Source: Brevibacillus choshinensis (GTDB lineage: Bacteria > Bacillota > Bacilli > Brevibacillales > Brevibacillaceae). Taken from it: a stretch of DNA of 64,000 bases. The DNA lies in assembly GCF_001420695.1 (NCBI RefSeq), contig NZ_LJJB01000007.1, positions 879,890 to 943,889 on the forward strand. Reading direction: 5' to 3'. Position 1 is the stretch's first letter, and every line of letters starts with the position of its first letter. Both the position numbers and the translations under genes were made by a program. This document shows, piece by piece, positions 15,644-24,262 of the stretch. The notes under the pieces are model-generated. The model was not told the origin of the DNA. It saw only the letters and a list, made by a program, of their open reading frames with translations, and did not search any database.

Positions 15644-17761
15644 CTATTTGACCGTAGAAACAGTCGGGTGATCCGGTTTGATGACATCAAAGCGATATCC
15701 TTTTGACTTCAGAAACGTAATGACTTCTGGGAGTGCTTGAGCAGTTGGGCCTTTGGTGCTGGAGTCGTGCATCAAGATGACGATTTCCTTTTGGCTCTTT
15801 ACTTGCTGCTTGATGTTTGCCAGAGCTCCTTGGGCCGTGTATTTATTGCTTCGGGCATCGCCATTGGTTACATTCCAGTCGATGAAGGTGTACTCCCGGT
15901 TATTTGCTTCCGCTTTGATGGCGTTCATGACCGGATGCGACTGATTATACACCTTTGGATCTTGATACTTGTGACTCACGGTGTTGGTACTGCCCCCTGG
16001 ATAACGGAAAATGGTGGGTCTCATTCCGATTGCTTTTTCAATCATGTCATTTCCTTTTTCCAGATCCGCGAAGAATGCTTCCATACTCTTGTACACGATG
16101 CGGTAATCATGGGAGTAGGTATGACCTCCGATTGCATGACCTTCCGCGAGGGTCCGTTTGAGAATGGCTTCGTGCCCAGCGACGCTGCGACCGACGATGA
16201 AGAAGGTTGCTTTGACTCCGAATTTCTTTAATGTATCGAGAACTTGCGGAGTCACAGGTGACGGCCCATCATCAAAAGTCAGGTAGGCAACTTTATCAGT
16301 AGCAGGATTTGCCGGCTTGGTAGCAGGCGGTGTGACTGGCGGTTTCCCTGCAGGTGGAGTCACAGGTGGCTTCACAGCGGGCTGTGTAGGCTTGACGGGA
16401 ACACTGGTACCCGGTGTTCCCGGTTTGGGTGTTGCTGGTGTGCCAGGCTTCCCAGTCGTTGCTGGCTTTGTTTCCGTTGGGGTTGCCGGCTTCACCACAG
16501 GCTGAGGTTTTTCAGGTTGCGGTGAAACAGTCGGCTTGTTATGAATCGGCATAAGCGGTTGGTAAGGCTCTTCTCCATAGATCAGGAATGACTTGCGCTG
16601 CTCTTTGAAGCTCGCCAGTTGTTCCGCATACGCTGCTTCGATGTCCTGCGGTTTCTTTTCTTGTTCCAATTCAATCCCGATTTTGTTTGTTCCCATCATT
16701 CGGTCAAACAAGGTGATTTCTTTATCGGAGCTTTTTGGGATAGGAAAATGGTTCAGCTGTCGTGCAAGGGCCAATGCATACATCCCTGTTTTTGCTGGAT
16801 TGAACAGGTGGGGATCGGTGATTTGGAGCCTCACTCCTCCGGCAGTTCCTTTTGTCGTCTCAGGCAAGAAAACAACTCCTGGCAACAGGCTGGCATTCAA
16901 CAGGTCGGCATACTGGCTAGCTACGATTCCTTCGCCACCAATCCAGGAATAGTTGTCCTCCTGGCGAAGCGCTGTGCCTTCGCTCACACCCGTCGCCATG
17001 TAACCGAAAACGGCAGTCAGGCTAGGGAGATGGGAGGCATTTGGAAGCCAGGTCAGCCCAGTATCCTGAAAGAGCATGGAGCGCGTATAGCCTTGCATGG
17101 GAACGACAGTGAGGTCTGCACCAATGTTGCGGTTGAAGAACAGGGAAAGCTCACCAATCGTCATACCGTGAGCCATCGGTAACGTATCCGCGCCGATGTA
17201 AGAGACAAAACCCGGCTCCAGCAACGGGCCGTCTACGAGCTTTCCGCCCAACGGATTGGGGCGATCGAGAACGATGACTGGTTTCCCCAGCTGTTTTGCA
17301 GCTGTCATACAATCACGCAAGGTAGTTATGTAAGGGTTCGTACGTGCACCAGTATCTTGCAGATCGATGATCAGTACATCCAAATGGGCGTACATTTCTT
17401 GGGTTGGTACTCGACTTGTTTCGTTCAAGCTGTAGACGGGAATACCGTACACCGGATGTTTATAGGTAACGACCGGTTTTCCGGCTTCTCCCTTGCCGTC
17501 CAATCCGTTTTCTGTGGCGAACAAGGCGACAAGACTGACAGAACGATCTCGCCTCAATAAATCAATCGTGCTTACTCCCAGGCTGTTGACACCAGACTGG
17601 TTCGTGACGAGTCCGACTTTTTTACCATCAATTAATGAATGGAATTGATCGAACAGTACATCGCTTCCTAATTGAATGGCAGCAGTGTTGGCAGAACTTC
17701 CACCTGGAGGAATCATGCTCAAGATGAGTGCGAGGATGAGGAACGGAATTATTTTTTTCAT
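15644..17761 (-). CDS. Secreted NamZ-like muramidase fused to polysaccharide deacetylase
   Basis: A 705-residue two-enzyme fusion. After a signal peptide (MKKIIPFLILALILSM, cut near SSANTA) comes a DUF1343 domain (about 25-390), the family of exo-beta-N-acetylmuramidase NamZ/YbbC. A Pro/Thr/Lys-rich linker of about 95 residues follows, then a NodB deacetylase domain (about 490-690) with LTFDDGP, GGHTYSH and LMHDSS intact. In the first domain ATENGLDGKGEAG replaces the usual EHGxRG, keeping the Glu but not the His. It should act on peptidoglycan outside the cell. ATG 17761 fits the AGAGG spacing better than TTG 17779 or ATG 17767. Monocistronic. Confidence 0.88.
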   Translation of the reverse strand: MKKIIPFLILALILSMIPPGGSSANTAAIQLGSDVLFDQFHSLIDGKKVGLVTNQSGVNSLGVSTIDLLRRDRSVSLVALFATENGLDGKGEAGKPVVTYKHPVYGIPVYSLNETSRVPTQEMYAHLDVLIIDLQDTGARTNPYITTLRDCMTAAKQLGKPVIVLDRPNPLGGKLVDGPLLEPGFVSYIGADTLPMAHGMTIGELSLFFNRNIGADLTVVPMQGYTRSMLFQDTGLTWLPNASHLPSLTAVFGYMATGVSEGTALRQEDNYSWIGGEGIVASQYADLLNASLLPGVVFLPETTKGTAGGVRLQITDPHLFNPAKTGMYALALARQLNHFPIPKSSDKEITLFDRMMGTNKIGIELEQEKKPQDIEAAYAEQLASFKEQRKSFLIYGEEPYQPLMPIHNKPTVSPQPEKPQPVVKPATPTETKPATTGKPGTPATPKPGTPGTSVPVKPTQPAVKPPVTPPAGKPPVTPPATKPANPATDKVAYLTFDDGPSPVTPQVLDTLKKFGVKATFFIVGRSVAGHEAILKRTLAEGHAIGGHTYSHDYRIVYKSMEAFFADLEKGNDMIEKAIGMRPTIFRYPGGSTNTVSHKYQDPKVYNQSHPVMNAIKAEANNREYTFIDWNVTNGDARSNKYTAQGALANIKQQVKSQKEIVILMHDSSTKGPTAQALPEVITFLKSKGYRFDVIKPDHPTVSTVK

Positions 17762-18016
17762 CGTCATTGCCTCTTTCAAAATGAAAATTTCGTCGTTGTA
17801 TGTCCTATTGTAACGGTTTTTTGGAGTAAGATGGTTTCATTTTTGTAACAATTTGAAAATAGTTCAAAGGGACGAGGAAATCTGGCATACAGCATTCGAA
17901 TGGACCAGTGATATCCAGTGTTTTCCAATATCTGATAGCTGGAATTCCTTGCATCCACCCACGTCCTATAGTAGATTTAGAACCATGTGAATCTTTTTTG
18001 AAATGGAGTGGACACC

Positions 18017-18793
18017 ATGCTAAAAAAATTAGCCTCACTCGTACTGGCGCTTGCGCTCGTACCTGTGGCAGCTTTTTCTGCATCCGCCGCATCTGCGCCA
18101 GCTGCCATTAAAGTGGAATACAACAAAAAGGCGATCGTATTCCTAGACCAAAAGCCTGTCATCCGTGACAGCCGTACGTTGGTACCCATTCGCCCAATCG
18201 CGGAAAGCCTCGGCTTTGATGTCGATTGGAACGAGAAAACTCGAACAGTGACGATCAATAAAGGAACAAACAATGTTCGCTTGGTTGTGACTCAAAAAAT
18301 TGCTAAGAAAAATGGACAAACCATCAACCTGGATGTACCCGCGCAAATTATTAATCAACGGACAATGGTTCCTGTGCGCTTTATCGCAGAAGCACTGAGC
18401 TACAATGTCAATTGGGATCAAGCCACGCAAACTGTTCTGATTGCGGACAAGCAGTCCTCTGGGTCAACAGCATCCACTGAAAAACCAAAAGACAACACCA
18501 CAGAGCAAAAGCAAGAACCAGCTGCAAATGCTGCGAACTTGATCGATCGCTCTACAATTAAAGGGAAAACCTTTACAATCGCCACTATCGGTCTTTATCG
18601 AGTGAGTGGTACCGTAGAGCCTGGCAGCGATGTAGTGGTAACTTTGGAAGACAATACCTTCGAAGTAGATGTAAATTCAGACGGGACCTTTGAGTTCAAC
18701 AAGGACACGTATGACGGTATCCGAAACTTTACACTGAAAGCAGAAAAAGGCGGGAAAGTCGATACGTTCGAGGGTGAATTTGTAAGTAATTAG
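18017..18793 (+). CDS. Secreted protein with copper-amine-oxidase N-terminal (stalk) domains
   Basis: A 258-residue exported protein. The signal peptide ends near FSASAASA. Residues about 35-145 hold two copies of the Cu_amine_oxidN1 fold, each with the RTLVPIRPIAESLG / RTMVPVRFIAEALS signature. A Ser/Thr/Lys-rich spacer follows and a short beta-rich C-terminal domain (about 175-258) resembles an Ig-like or adhesive module. These stalk domains are common in surface proteins of Brevibacillus and Paenibacillus; no catalytic residues are seen and copper binding should not be assumed. ATG 18017 has GGAG about 8 bases upstream. Divergent from the muramidase fusion. Confidence 0.85.
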   Translation: MLKKLASLVLALALVPVAAFSASAASAPAAIKVEYNKKAIVFLDQKPVIRDSRTLVPIRPIAESLGFDVDWNEKTRTVTINKGTNNVRLVVTQKIAKKNGQTINLDVPAQIINQRTMVPVRFIAEALSYNVNWDQATQTVLIADKQSSGSTASTEKPKDNTTEQKQEPAANAANLIDRSTIKGKTFTIATIGLYRVSGTVEPGSDVVVTLEDNTFEVDVNSDGTFEFNKDTYDGIRNFTLKAEKGGKVDTFEGEFVSN

Positions 18794-18814
18794 GTTTTCT
18801 TTTATAGAGTAAGA

Positions 18815-18857
18815 ACACCTCCTGCACACCACACTATGTGCAAGGAGGTGTTTTTTG
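18815..18857 (+). terminator. Terminator whose 3' arm contains the next gene's SD
   Basis: ACACCTCC-TGCAC (18815-18827) pairs with GTGCAAGGAGGTGT (18838-18851) with one bulged A, followed by a run of Ts. The 3' arm includes AAGGAGGTG, the ribosome site for the lipoprotein gene starting at 18858. A read-through transcript would have this site buried in the stem. Confidence 0.8.
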
Positions 18858-19481
18858 TTGAAACGAATTCAAGTGGGAATCTGTGCTTCGATGATACTCG
18901 CTGGCTTGGTCGCAGGCTGTTCGCCAAACAAAGAACAGGGATCGGAAGATAAGAACGGCAATCAGGCCAAGTACGAGTCACTAGGCATCAACTATCGCAA
19001 TGACAATGCAGGTATGGACAAGGGACCGGCTGCTATGATTAGCCAAAAGTACGTTCACCAACGGGAGCCGCATCTGGTGTCTTTACTGGAGCGGCATGCG
19101 GAAAAGATCCCTGGTGTCGTCGATATCAAAGTATTGGCTTACAAGGACACGCTATTGGTCGGTGTGTTACCAGTAGATACACCAAAGCCAGATGAAGTGA
19201 ACCAAAGACCAACGATTCCCTATACCCCGGGCAAAATCATACGGAACGATAATGGTCATACCGACGCTCTCCAAAAACGCGTGGTGGACAGGATGAGAGT
19301 CCGACTGCAGACAGAGTCGCAGTATAACATCATGTATGTATCCACCAGTCGCGCGCTTTATGATAGAGTTGCGGATTTGCATGAGCGGATTGTACGTGGA
19401 GAACACGTAAGTGATGAAGAATTCCAAGTCTTGATCAATGATATTGGTTACACGATAAAAGGCTACAATCTGATCGACTGA
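18858..19481 (+). CDS. YhcN/YlaJ-family sporulation lipoprotein
   Basis: A 207-residue lipoprotein with signal peptide and lipobox LAGLVAGC near residue 20, then a Lys/Asn-rich tether and a conserved domain with IPGVVDIKVLAYKDTLLVGV, as in the YhcN/YlaJ family of spore membrane lipoproteins. The family is linked to spore outgrowth but its activity is unknown. The TTG at 18858 was chosen because AAGGAGGTG ends 7 bases before it. That ribosome site lies inside the upstream terminator stem, so translation should require a transcript starting within or after the hairpin, or opening of the stem. Confidence 0.8.
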   Translation: MKRIQVGICASMILAGLVAGCSPNKEQGSEDKNGNQAKYESLGINYRNDNAGMDKGPAAMISQKYVHQREPHLVSLLERHAEKIPGVVDIKVLAYKDTLLVGVLPVDTPKPDEVNQRPTIPYTPGKIIRNDNGHTDALQKRVVDRMRVRLQTESQYNIMYVSTSRALYDRVADLHERIVRGEHVSDEEFQVLINDIGYTIKGYNLID

Positions 19482-19482
19482 C

Positions 19483-19516
19483 AAAGCACCACCTGGATGC
19501 CCGGGTGGGCTTTTTA
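19483..19516 (+). terminator. Terminator of the sporulation lipoprotein gene
   Basis: AAAGC-CCACC pairs with GGTGG-GCTTT across CTGGATGCCCG, with one bulged A, then TTTTT. Confidence 0.7.
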
Positions 19517-19604
19517 GCGTGAAAACGGCTTGTTAGGCAGGAAAAGAAGCACGAAATGGGGAAAGTAACGAGAGAGAGAAGGAGAACGGCAAGGAGTGCA
19601 GCCC

Positions 19605-22600
19605 ATGAATACATCGCAGGTCTCGATCACAAAAATAACCCCTCCTCGACCAAAGCCGTATGTGCTGAGGCGCCCCTCTTTGGCGAAAAAGCTTCGTTTG
19701 TTGCATCATGTACCGCTCTGTGTCGTACATGCAGCAACCGGCTACGGGAAGACGATGACGGTCGCTGCCTATCTGCATGACACCAAGCTGGATGCGTGCT
19801 GGTACTACCTGACGGAGGGCGACGAACAACTATCCGTATTTTTGTACGGTTTGGTGGAGAGCGTGCGGCGGCTCTTCCCTCATTTTGGGGGATCGATTGC
19901 AAATAAGCTGGAAATTTTTACTGGTGAGGAATGGCATCCGCAACGAATGGCGGAGTTGTTCGTACGCGAATGGCACCAGCTGCAGACGGAAAAAGACCAT
20001 TTGATCGTTCTGGACGATTATCACTATATAGAGAAAGACAGTCCTGTAGACGCCTTTATTCGAAAACTGGCAGGACAGCTCCCCCATCATCTAAAGCTGC
20101 TGATATTGTCCCGGGCTCAGCTTACCTGGCCCGAGCTGGAATTATGGAAGGCACGAGGGGAGTGCCTGGCTCTCAAGACGGAAGATCTGACTTTTTCCCG
20201 TGAAGACAGCGAGGCATTTTTTCAGGATGAATATGATGTATGGCTGACAGCCGAAGAGTGGGATCGCGTAGAGCAGATGTCCCGTGGCTGGGTATTGTCG
20301 CTGCGCTATTTGGGTGAGAAAATGTCAGGTGGAGCTACGGTTTCGGAAAGTCTACGGGACTTGGCGCGCTTGGTGCACTTTTTGGAAGCAGAAGTATGGC
20401 TACGATTGGATGAGCAGCTGCAGCTATTCTTGATGAAATGTGCGGTACTCGAAGAATTTGAAGAGGAAGACTGTCGTCAGATTTTGGGGGAAAAAGGTGT
20501 AGAGCTACTTTCTCACATCCATCAATGCAATTTGTTTATCGCTGTCGACCAGCAGGGAAAGCATTCGTTTCACCCACTCTTTCACAGGCTGCTGGCAAGT
20601 AAGCTCGCGTCAAACAGTGAGCTGTATTTGCAAGTGAACGAAGAAGCGGCCCTCTGGTACAGGCGCAAGGGAGAAGATGGAAAAGCATTCGAGCATCTAC
20701 AGCTGGCTGAAAAATGGGATGTGCTGGGAGAGTGGCTGTGTCAGGCATCTGAGCGATTGCTGACAGATGGCAAGCTCGAAGTCCTTTATCACTGGATCAC
20801 ACTTTTGCCGGATTCTATGAAGGAAGCAAAGCATTGGCTGTGGTTTTATCAAGCGGAGGTCGAGCGCTACCGCTGTCACTACATAAAGGCATTTGGGTCG
20901 TACGAGCATTTTCTGGAGCTGTGTGCAACCAAGCATGATCAGGTCGGTCAATGCAGAGGTCTAGAAGGGATGGCACGCGTCCATCTCGACAGTGTCCAAG
21001 GGGTTCGGGCAGAAACATTGTTGAAGCAAGCAATCGACCTACTGCCGCCAGCAGAGCAGGGACAGGAGATGGCACCGCGCCTGTATCGCTTGTTAGCAGA
21101 AATCTACACCAACCGGGGAGATGCAAAGCAGGCGGCAGAATGGTACAGACGAAGCCAGGAGCTCGAGCAGTTGACAGAGGTGGAGCTGGAATCGCGACTG
21201 TTGTTTCGGACAGGTCGCTTGCAGTCTTCGATTCAATTGCTGGAGGAGAAATCTATGGCGGAGCGAAGCAAGCACCCAAAGCTGACGCGATCCTATCGGG
21301 AAACATCGTTGTTGCTATCCTTCGTGTACGCGCTAAATGGGGAGTGGGAGCGGGGATGGCAAGCGGCCGAAACAGCCATTGAGCTGGGGCGTGCTGCCAA
21401 TTCTCCTTTTGTAGAGGCGAATGGGTATGTCCGAAAAGCACACGCTGCCTTGATCAGCCAACAGCTTCCTGCAGAAGAAATCAGGCAATTGTACGAAAAA
21501 GGTTTGCACATGATGGAAGATCTGCAGTCCACTCGAGGAAAGTCAGAGACGTTGCTGGGGCTCACACTTCTCCATGGCCGGGAAAAAGCATTGGATCTGG
21601 CCCTCCAGTACGGAAAAAGAGGGATGCAGGAAACAGAGGCGATGCGGGATGACTGGCTGAACAGCCTGGTTCGCGTGGCTACCGGGATTGCGTATGCTGC
21701 TTACGGCAAGGATAGAGAGGCAGTGGAAGTATTCCGAGATTGTGTAGAGCGTCTCAGTCTGTGTGGAGATAGCTTTGGCGTAGTGACTTGTCAGCTGTGG
21801 CTCAGCTTTCTGGCGTACCGCAACAAGCAATGGGAGCTGTTTGTACCCGCTGTTACGCAGGCTATGTCCCTGATGCAATCGGGCGAATATCACTTTCTGT
21901 TGCAGCGGCCGACCATGCTCACCCTGCAAGACGTTCAGCAGCTCATGCCCGTTTTGATTGAAGCAGAACGACGACAAGTATACCCGGATTACGTCTCGCA
22001 GCTGCTGAATGATTTGGGACTGCAAAATGTTACCTTTCATCCAGGGTATACGCTGAGGATCCAGACCCTGGGACAGTTCCGCGTCTGGCTGGGCGATCAC
22101 GAGCTGAGCGAGAAGGCGTGGCAGCGTGGAACAGCCAAGCTCTTATTTCAGCTGTTGCTGACCAAGCGACAGCATCTACTGGCGCGTGAGGAAATCATGA
22201 ACCGTCTGTGGGCAGACAGCGATGAGGAATCAGCCATCCGTGACTTCAAGGTGGCTTTGAATGCGCTGAACAAAGCCTTGGAGCCGAATCGAGCTGCTCG
22301 CGCCGATACGTTTTTTATTCAAAGGCAAGGGAGCTCCTACGGTTTTAATCTGGCTTCTGGGTACCAAATTGACGTCGAGGAATTCGAAAAGCTCGTCACA
22401 CTCGGGATGACAGAGACGGATTCGAGACAAGCTGCCATATTGCTCGAAAAAGGGCTCAGCTATTACCAGGGCGACTATTTGCCAGAATGCCGATATGACG
22501 AGTGGTGTGTCGAGGAGCGAGAGCGATTACAGGTACTGTTCCTGCGAGGGGCAGAGAGGGTGGCCAAAATCAGGCTGGAGGACAATCGGTTGGAGGGTGT

Positions 22601-22805
22601 CATCCGCTGGTGTGAAGCGATCTTGCGTGTCGATGACTGTTGGGAAGAAGCCTATCGCTTGTTGATGACCGCCTATTATCAGTTAAACAATCGGGCGCAA
22701 GCGATACGCTGGTATGAAAAATGTGTAACAAAACTGCAAGAGCAACTGGGGGTAGCCCCAATGCCAGCCACAAAGGAAACGTATCAAAAAATTATGACGA
22801 GATGA
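19605..22805 (+). CDS. STAND-type transcriptional activator with MalT-like ATPase and BTAD domain
   Basis: A 1066-residue signalling ATPase. Near the N-terminus is a P-loop, HAATGYGKTMTVAAY (about 46-60), followed by LIVLDDYHYIE (Walker B) and a MalT-like nucleotide-binding module. Residues about 340-800 are TPR-like helical repeats. A winged-helix DNA-binding domain (about 815-905, with LAREEIMNRLW) and a bacterial transcriptional activation domain (about 920-1060, BTAD) complete it. It resembles the AfsR/SARP layout in reverse order and lacks the LuxR HTH of MalT. Such proteins oligomerise on ligand and ATP binding. ATG 19605 follows AAGGAG. No target gene is obvious nearby. Confidence 0.85.
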   Translation: MNTSQVSITKITPPRPKPYVLRRPSLAKKLRLLHHVPLCVVHAATGYGKTMTVAAYLHDTKLDACWYYLTEGDEQLSVFLYGLVESVRRLFPHFGGSIANKLEIFTGEEWHPQRMAELFVREWHQLQTEKDHLIVLDDYHYIEKDSPVDAFIRKLAGQLPHHLKLLILSRAQLTWPELELWKARGECLALKTEDLTFSREDSEAFFQDEYDVWLTAEEWDRVEQMSRGWVLSLRYLGEKMSGGATVSESLRDLARLVHFLEAEVWLRLDEQLQLFLMKCAVLEEFEEEDCRQILGEKGVELLSHIHQCNLFIAVDQQGKHSFHPLFHRLLASKLASNSELYLQVNEEAALWYRRKGEDGKAFEHLQLAEKWDVLGEWLCQASERLLTDGKLEVLYHWITLLPDSMKEAKHWLWFYQAEVERYRCHYIKAFGSYEHFLELCATKHDQVGQCRGLEGMARVHLDSVQGVRAETLLKQAIDLLPPAEQGQEMAPRLYRLLAEIYTNRGDAKQAAEWYRRSQELEQLTEVELESRLLFRTGRLQSSIQLLEEKSMAERSKHPKLTRSYRETSLLLSFVYALNGEWERGWQAAETAIELGRAANSPFVEANGYVRKAHAALISQQLPAEEIRQLYEKGLHMMEDLQSTRGKSETLLGLTLLHGREKALDLALQYGKRGMQETEAMRDDWLNSLVRVATGIAYAAYGKDREAVEVFRDCVERLSLCGDSFGVVTCQLWLSFLAYRNKQWELFVPAVTQAMSLMQSGEYHFLLQRPTMLTLQDVQQLMPVLIEAERRQVYPDYVSQLLNDLGLQNVTFHPGYTLRIQTLGQFRVWLGDHELSEKAWQRGTAKLLFQLLLTKRQHLLAREEIMNRLWADSDEESAIRDFKVALNALNKALEPNRAARADTFFIQRQGSSYGFNLASGYQIDVEEFEKLVTLGMTETDSRQAAILLEKGLSYYQGDYLPECRYDEWCVEERERLQVLFLRGAERVAKIRLEDNRLEGVIRWCEAILRVDDCWEEAYRLLMTAYYQLNNRAQAIRWYEKCVTKLQEQLGVAPMPATKETYQKIMTR

Positions 22806-22829
22806 GACCGCCACGAAGCGGTCTTTTTT
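22805..22829 (+). terminator. Terminator of the STAND regulator gene
   Basis: AGACCGC (22805-22811) and GCGGTCT (22818-22824) form a 7-bp stem followed by TTTTT. It starts on the last base of the stop codon. Confidence 0.8.
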
Positions 22830-22884
22830 AAGAGTATCAGGGATCACGAAAAATATAAAAAACATGGAGACTCCAACATAGCGG

Positions 22885-23430
22885 ATGTGGGGAGAAGCAG
22901 GTTTCCGATCTGTGCTCCGGCTTTTCCCACCGAACAGATTCGGCGGCCCTGCATGGGAGAATAGACTGTCCGCTCCACAACGATTCACGGGGAAGCGGTA
23001 AAGTAGTAGCCGCTCCGCCTGGAAACCTGCTTCTCCTGCGAGCTTTTGTGGTTTCTAGCCACCAGGTATTACAAGGGAGCAAAAGCTTTAATTCCCAATC
23101 GTTGAGCTTCGAAGGACATGGGTGAATCAAGAGAATAACGAGACGTCAAATATGTCAGCTCGACGTGTCAGGGGAGCAATTGAATAAGGAGAACCATACT
23201 TTCGTTCTTCTATGGCATTATCCCACGAAGGGTTCTTCTCAGAGAATCTTCGTGGAAGGCTCACAAGAAAAGGTACGTGGATGAGCCAAAGCTGGTCGAG
23301 GAAAAAAGGGAAATAAGCGAAGATCTTTGGAATACCAACCAAGGCGCAATAGAAAAACGAAACACGGTTTTAAGCGTCCACCTCTGATACGCTCCCTGAG
23401 ACGGCTGCTTTGCACGCGGTTTCGTTTTTT
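22885..23430 (+). ncRNA. Candidate large structured non-coding RNA (about 540 bases)
   Basis: This stretch has no credible coding frame but a chain of helices. (1) GGAGAAGCAGGTTTCC (22891-22906) pairs perfectly with 23021-23036 and encloses smaller hairpins (22907-22913/22934-22940, 22994-22998/23010-23014). (2) AGCTTTTG (23041-23048) with 23080-23087. (3) GAGCT and GACAT (23104-23108, 23115-23119) with ATGTC and AGCTC (23152-23161). (4) CCACGAAG (23223-23230) with 23248-23255. (5) GGCTCA (23258-23263) with 23282-23287. (6) AAAAACGAAAC (23353-23363) with 23419-23429 around AGCGT/ACGCT, ending in a T-run: a terminator fixing the strand as plus. No clear promoter or known RNA family recognised; OLE, ROOL or an intron remnant are alternatives. 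Confidence 0.6.
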
Positions 23431-23560
23431 ATATGGAGCCGGACAGGTATGACCCTCAGTAGGTGTTCCTATGAAGCTGGAGCGTTTTCCCCTTTTTCCT
23501 CCCCTCCACCATAGTATGATTGACCACCATACCAAAAGTCTCCCATAAAAACGCGCACGC

Positions 23561-23589
23561 TTGACAAAACTAGGAAGGAGTCTTACACT
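23561..23589 (+). promoter_or_regulatory. Consensus sigma-A promoter of the tetR-hlyD-permease operon
   Basis: A perfect TTGACA (23561-23566) and TACACT (23584-23589) with the ideal 17-base spacer. The predicted start near 23596 falls at the edge of the TetR-type operator. Confidence 0.85.
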
Positions 23590-23598
23590 AATTTTTGT

Positions 23599-23612
23599 AC
23601 TGACCAGTCAGT
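23599..23612. promoter_or_regulatory. TetR-type operator
   Basis: ACTGAC-CA-GTCAGT is a 14-bp palindrome lying at about +3 to +17 of the predicted transcript. The TGACCAGTCA core is typical of TetR/AcrR operators. It is well placed for autorepression by the gene that follows and for control of the efflux genes behind it. Confidence 0.75.
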
Positions 23613-23639
23613 TCAAAAAAGATAAGGAGGATGGGAGTG

Positions 23640-24215
23640 ATGGCGTCAGCAAAAAAAGACCAGATTGCACAGGGAGCTTTAACTGCATTCGCCCAATACG
23701 GGTTTAGTGAAACCTCGATGGACACGATCGCCGAAGTAGCGCAAGTCGCCAAGGGGACGCTCTATTACCATTTTTCTACGAAAGAAGAGCTGTTCCTGTA
23801 CGTCATTGAAAAAGGCGTGAAGATGCTGATTTACCATGTAGACAGTGTCATGCAAAAAGAAGAATTATCGCTGGAAGACCGCATGATGAGTGTGTTGGAT
23901 GAGCATCTTCGCTTCTTTTCCGAAAATCAGGAGCTTTGCTTTTTGCTCTTGAGCTTTTTTACAGGTGACGAACAAAGGGATCAGATGGTCGGGAGGATCT
24001 TGACCGGATATTTTACGACCATGGAAAATTACATGACAGATTTGCAGCAAAAAGGCTACATCCGGGCTGATGCCGAGATTCGGACGTTAGCGTCGGCTCT
24101 GTTTGGCATGATTGGTTTCACAGTATTGCGCAAGCAGTTTCGCAAAGAACCGCTTCAGAGTGAAGCAGGTCGACTGACGCTGCGCAACATGCTAGCGGGT
24201 ATTTTACAGAAGTAA
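23640..24215 (+). CDS. TetR/AcrR-family repressor
   Basis: A 191-residue repressor with an N-terminal TetR helix-turn-helix (about 8-55: TAFAQYGFSETSMDTIAEVA followed by KGTLYYHF) and an all-helical ligand-binding domain. It probably represses its own operon by binding the palindrome overlapping the promoter, released by a small hydrophobic or toxic ligand (family knowledge). ATG 23640 is preferred: the ATG at 23631 directly abuts AGGAGG and is too close. First gene of tetR-hlyD-permease. Confidence 0.9.
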   Translation: MASAKKDQIAQGALTAFAQYGFSETSMDTIAEVAQVAKGTLYYHFSTKEELFLYVIEKGVKMLIYHVDSVMQKEELSLEDRMMSVLDEHLRFFSENQELCFLLLSFFTGDEQRDQMVGRILTGYFTTMENYMTDLQQKGYIRADAEIRTLASALFGMIGFTVLRKQFRKEPLQSEAGRLTLRNMLAGILQK

Positions 24216-24262
24216 TCAGGAGAAAAGAAAAATCAACATCTACAAAAAGAGGGGAAAACCAG

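Noticed and set aside
22891-23036. 16-bp inverted repeat as a MITE or insertion sequence end
   Set aside because: No target-site duplication was seen and further helices continue beyond it to a terminator; an RNA fold explains more. Not fully excluded.
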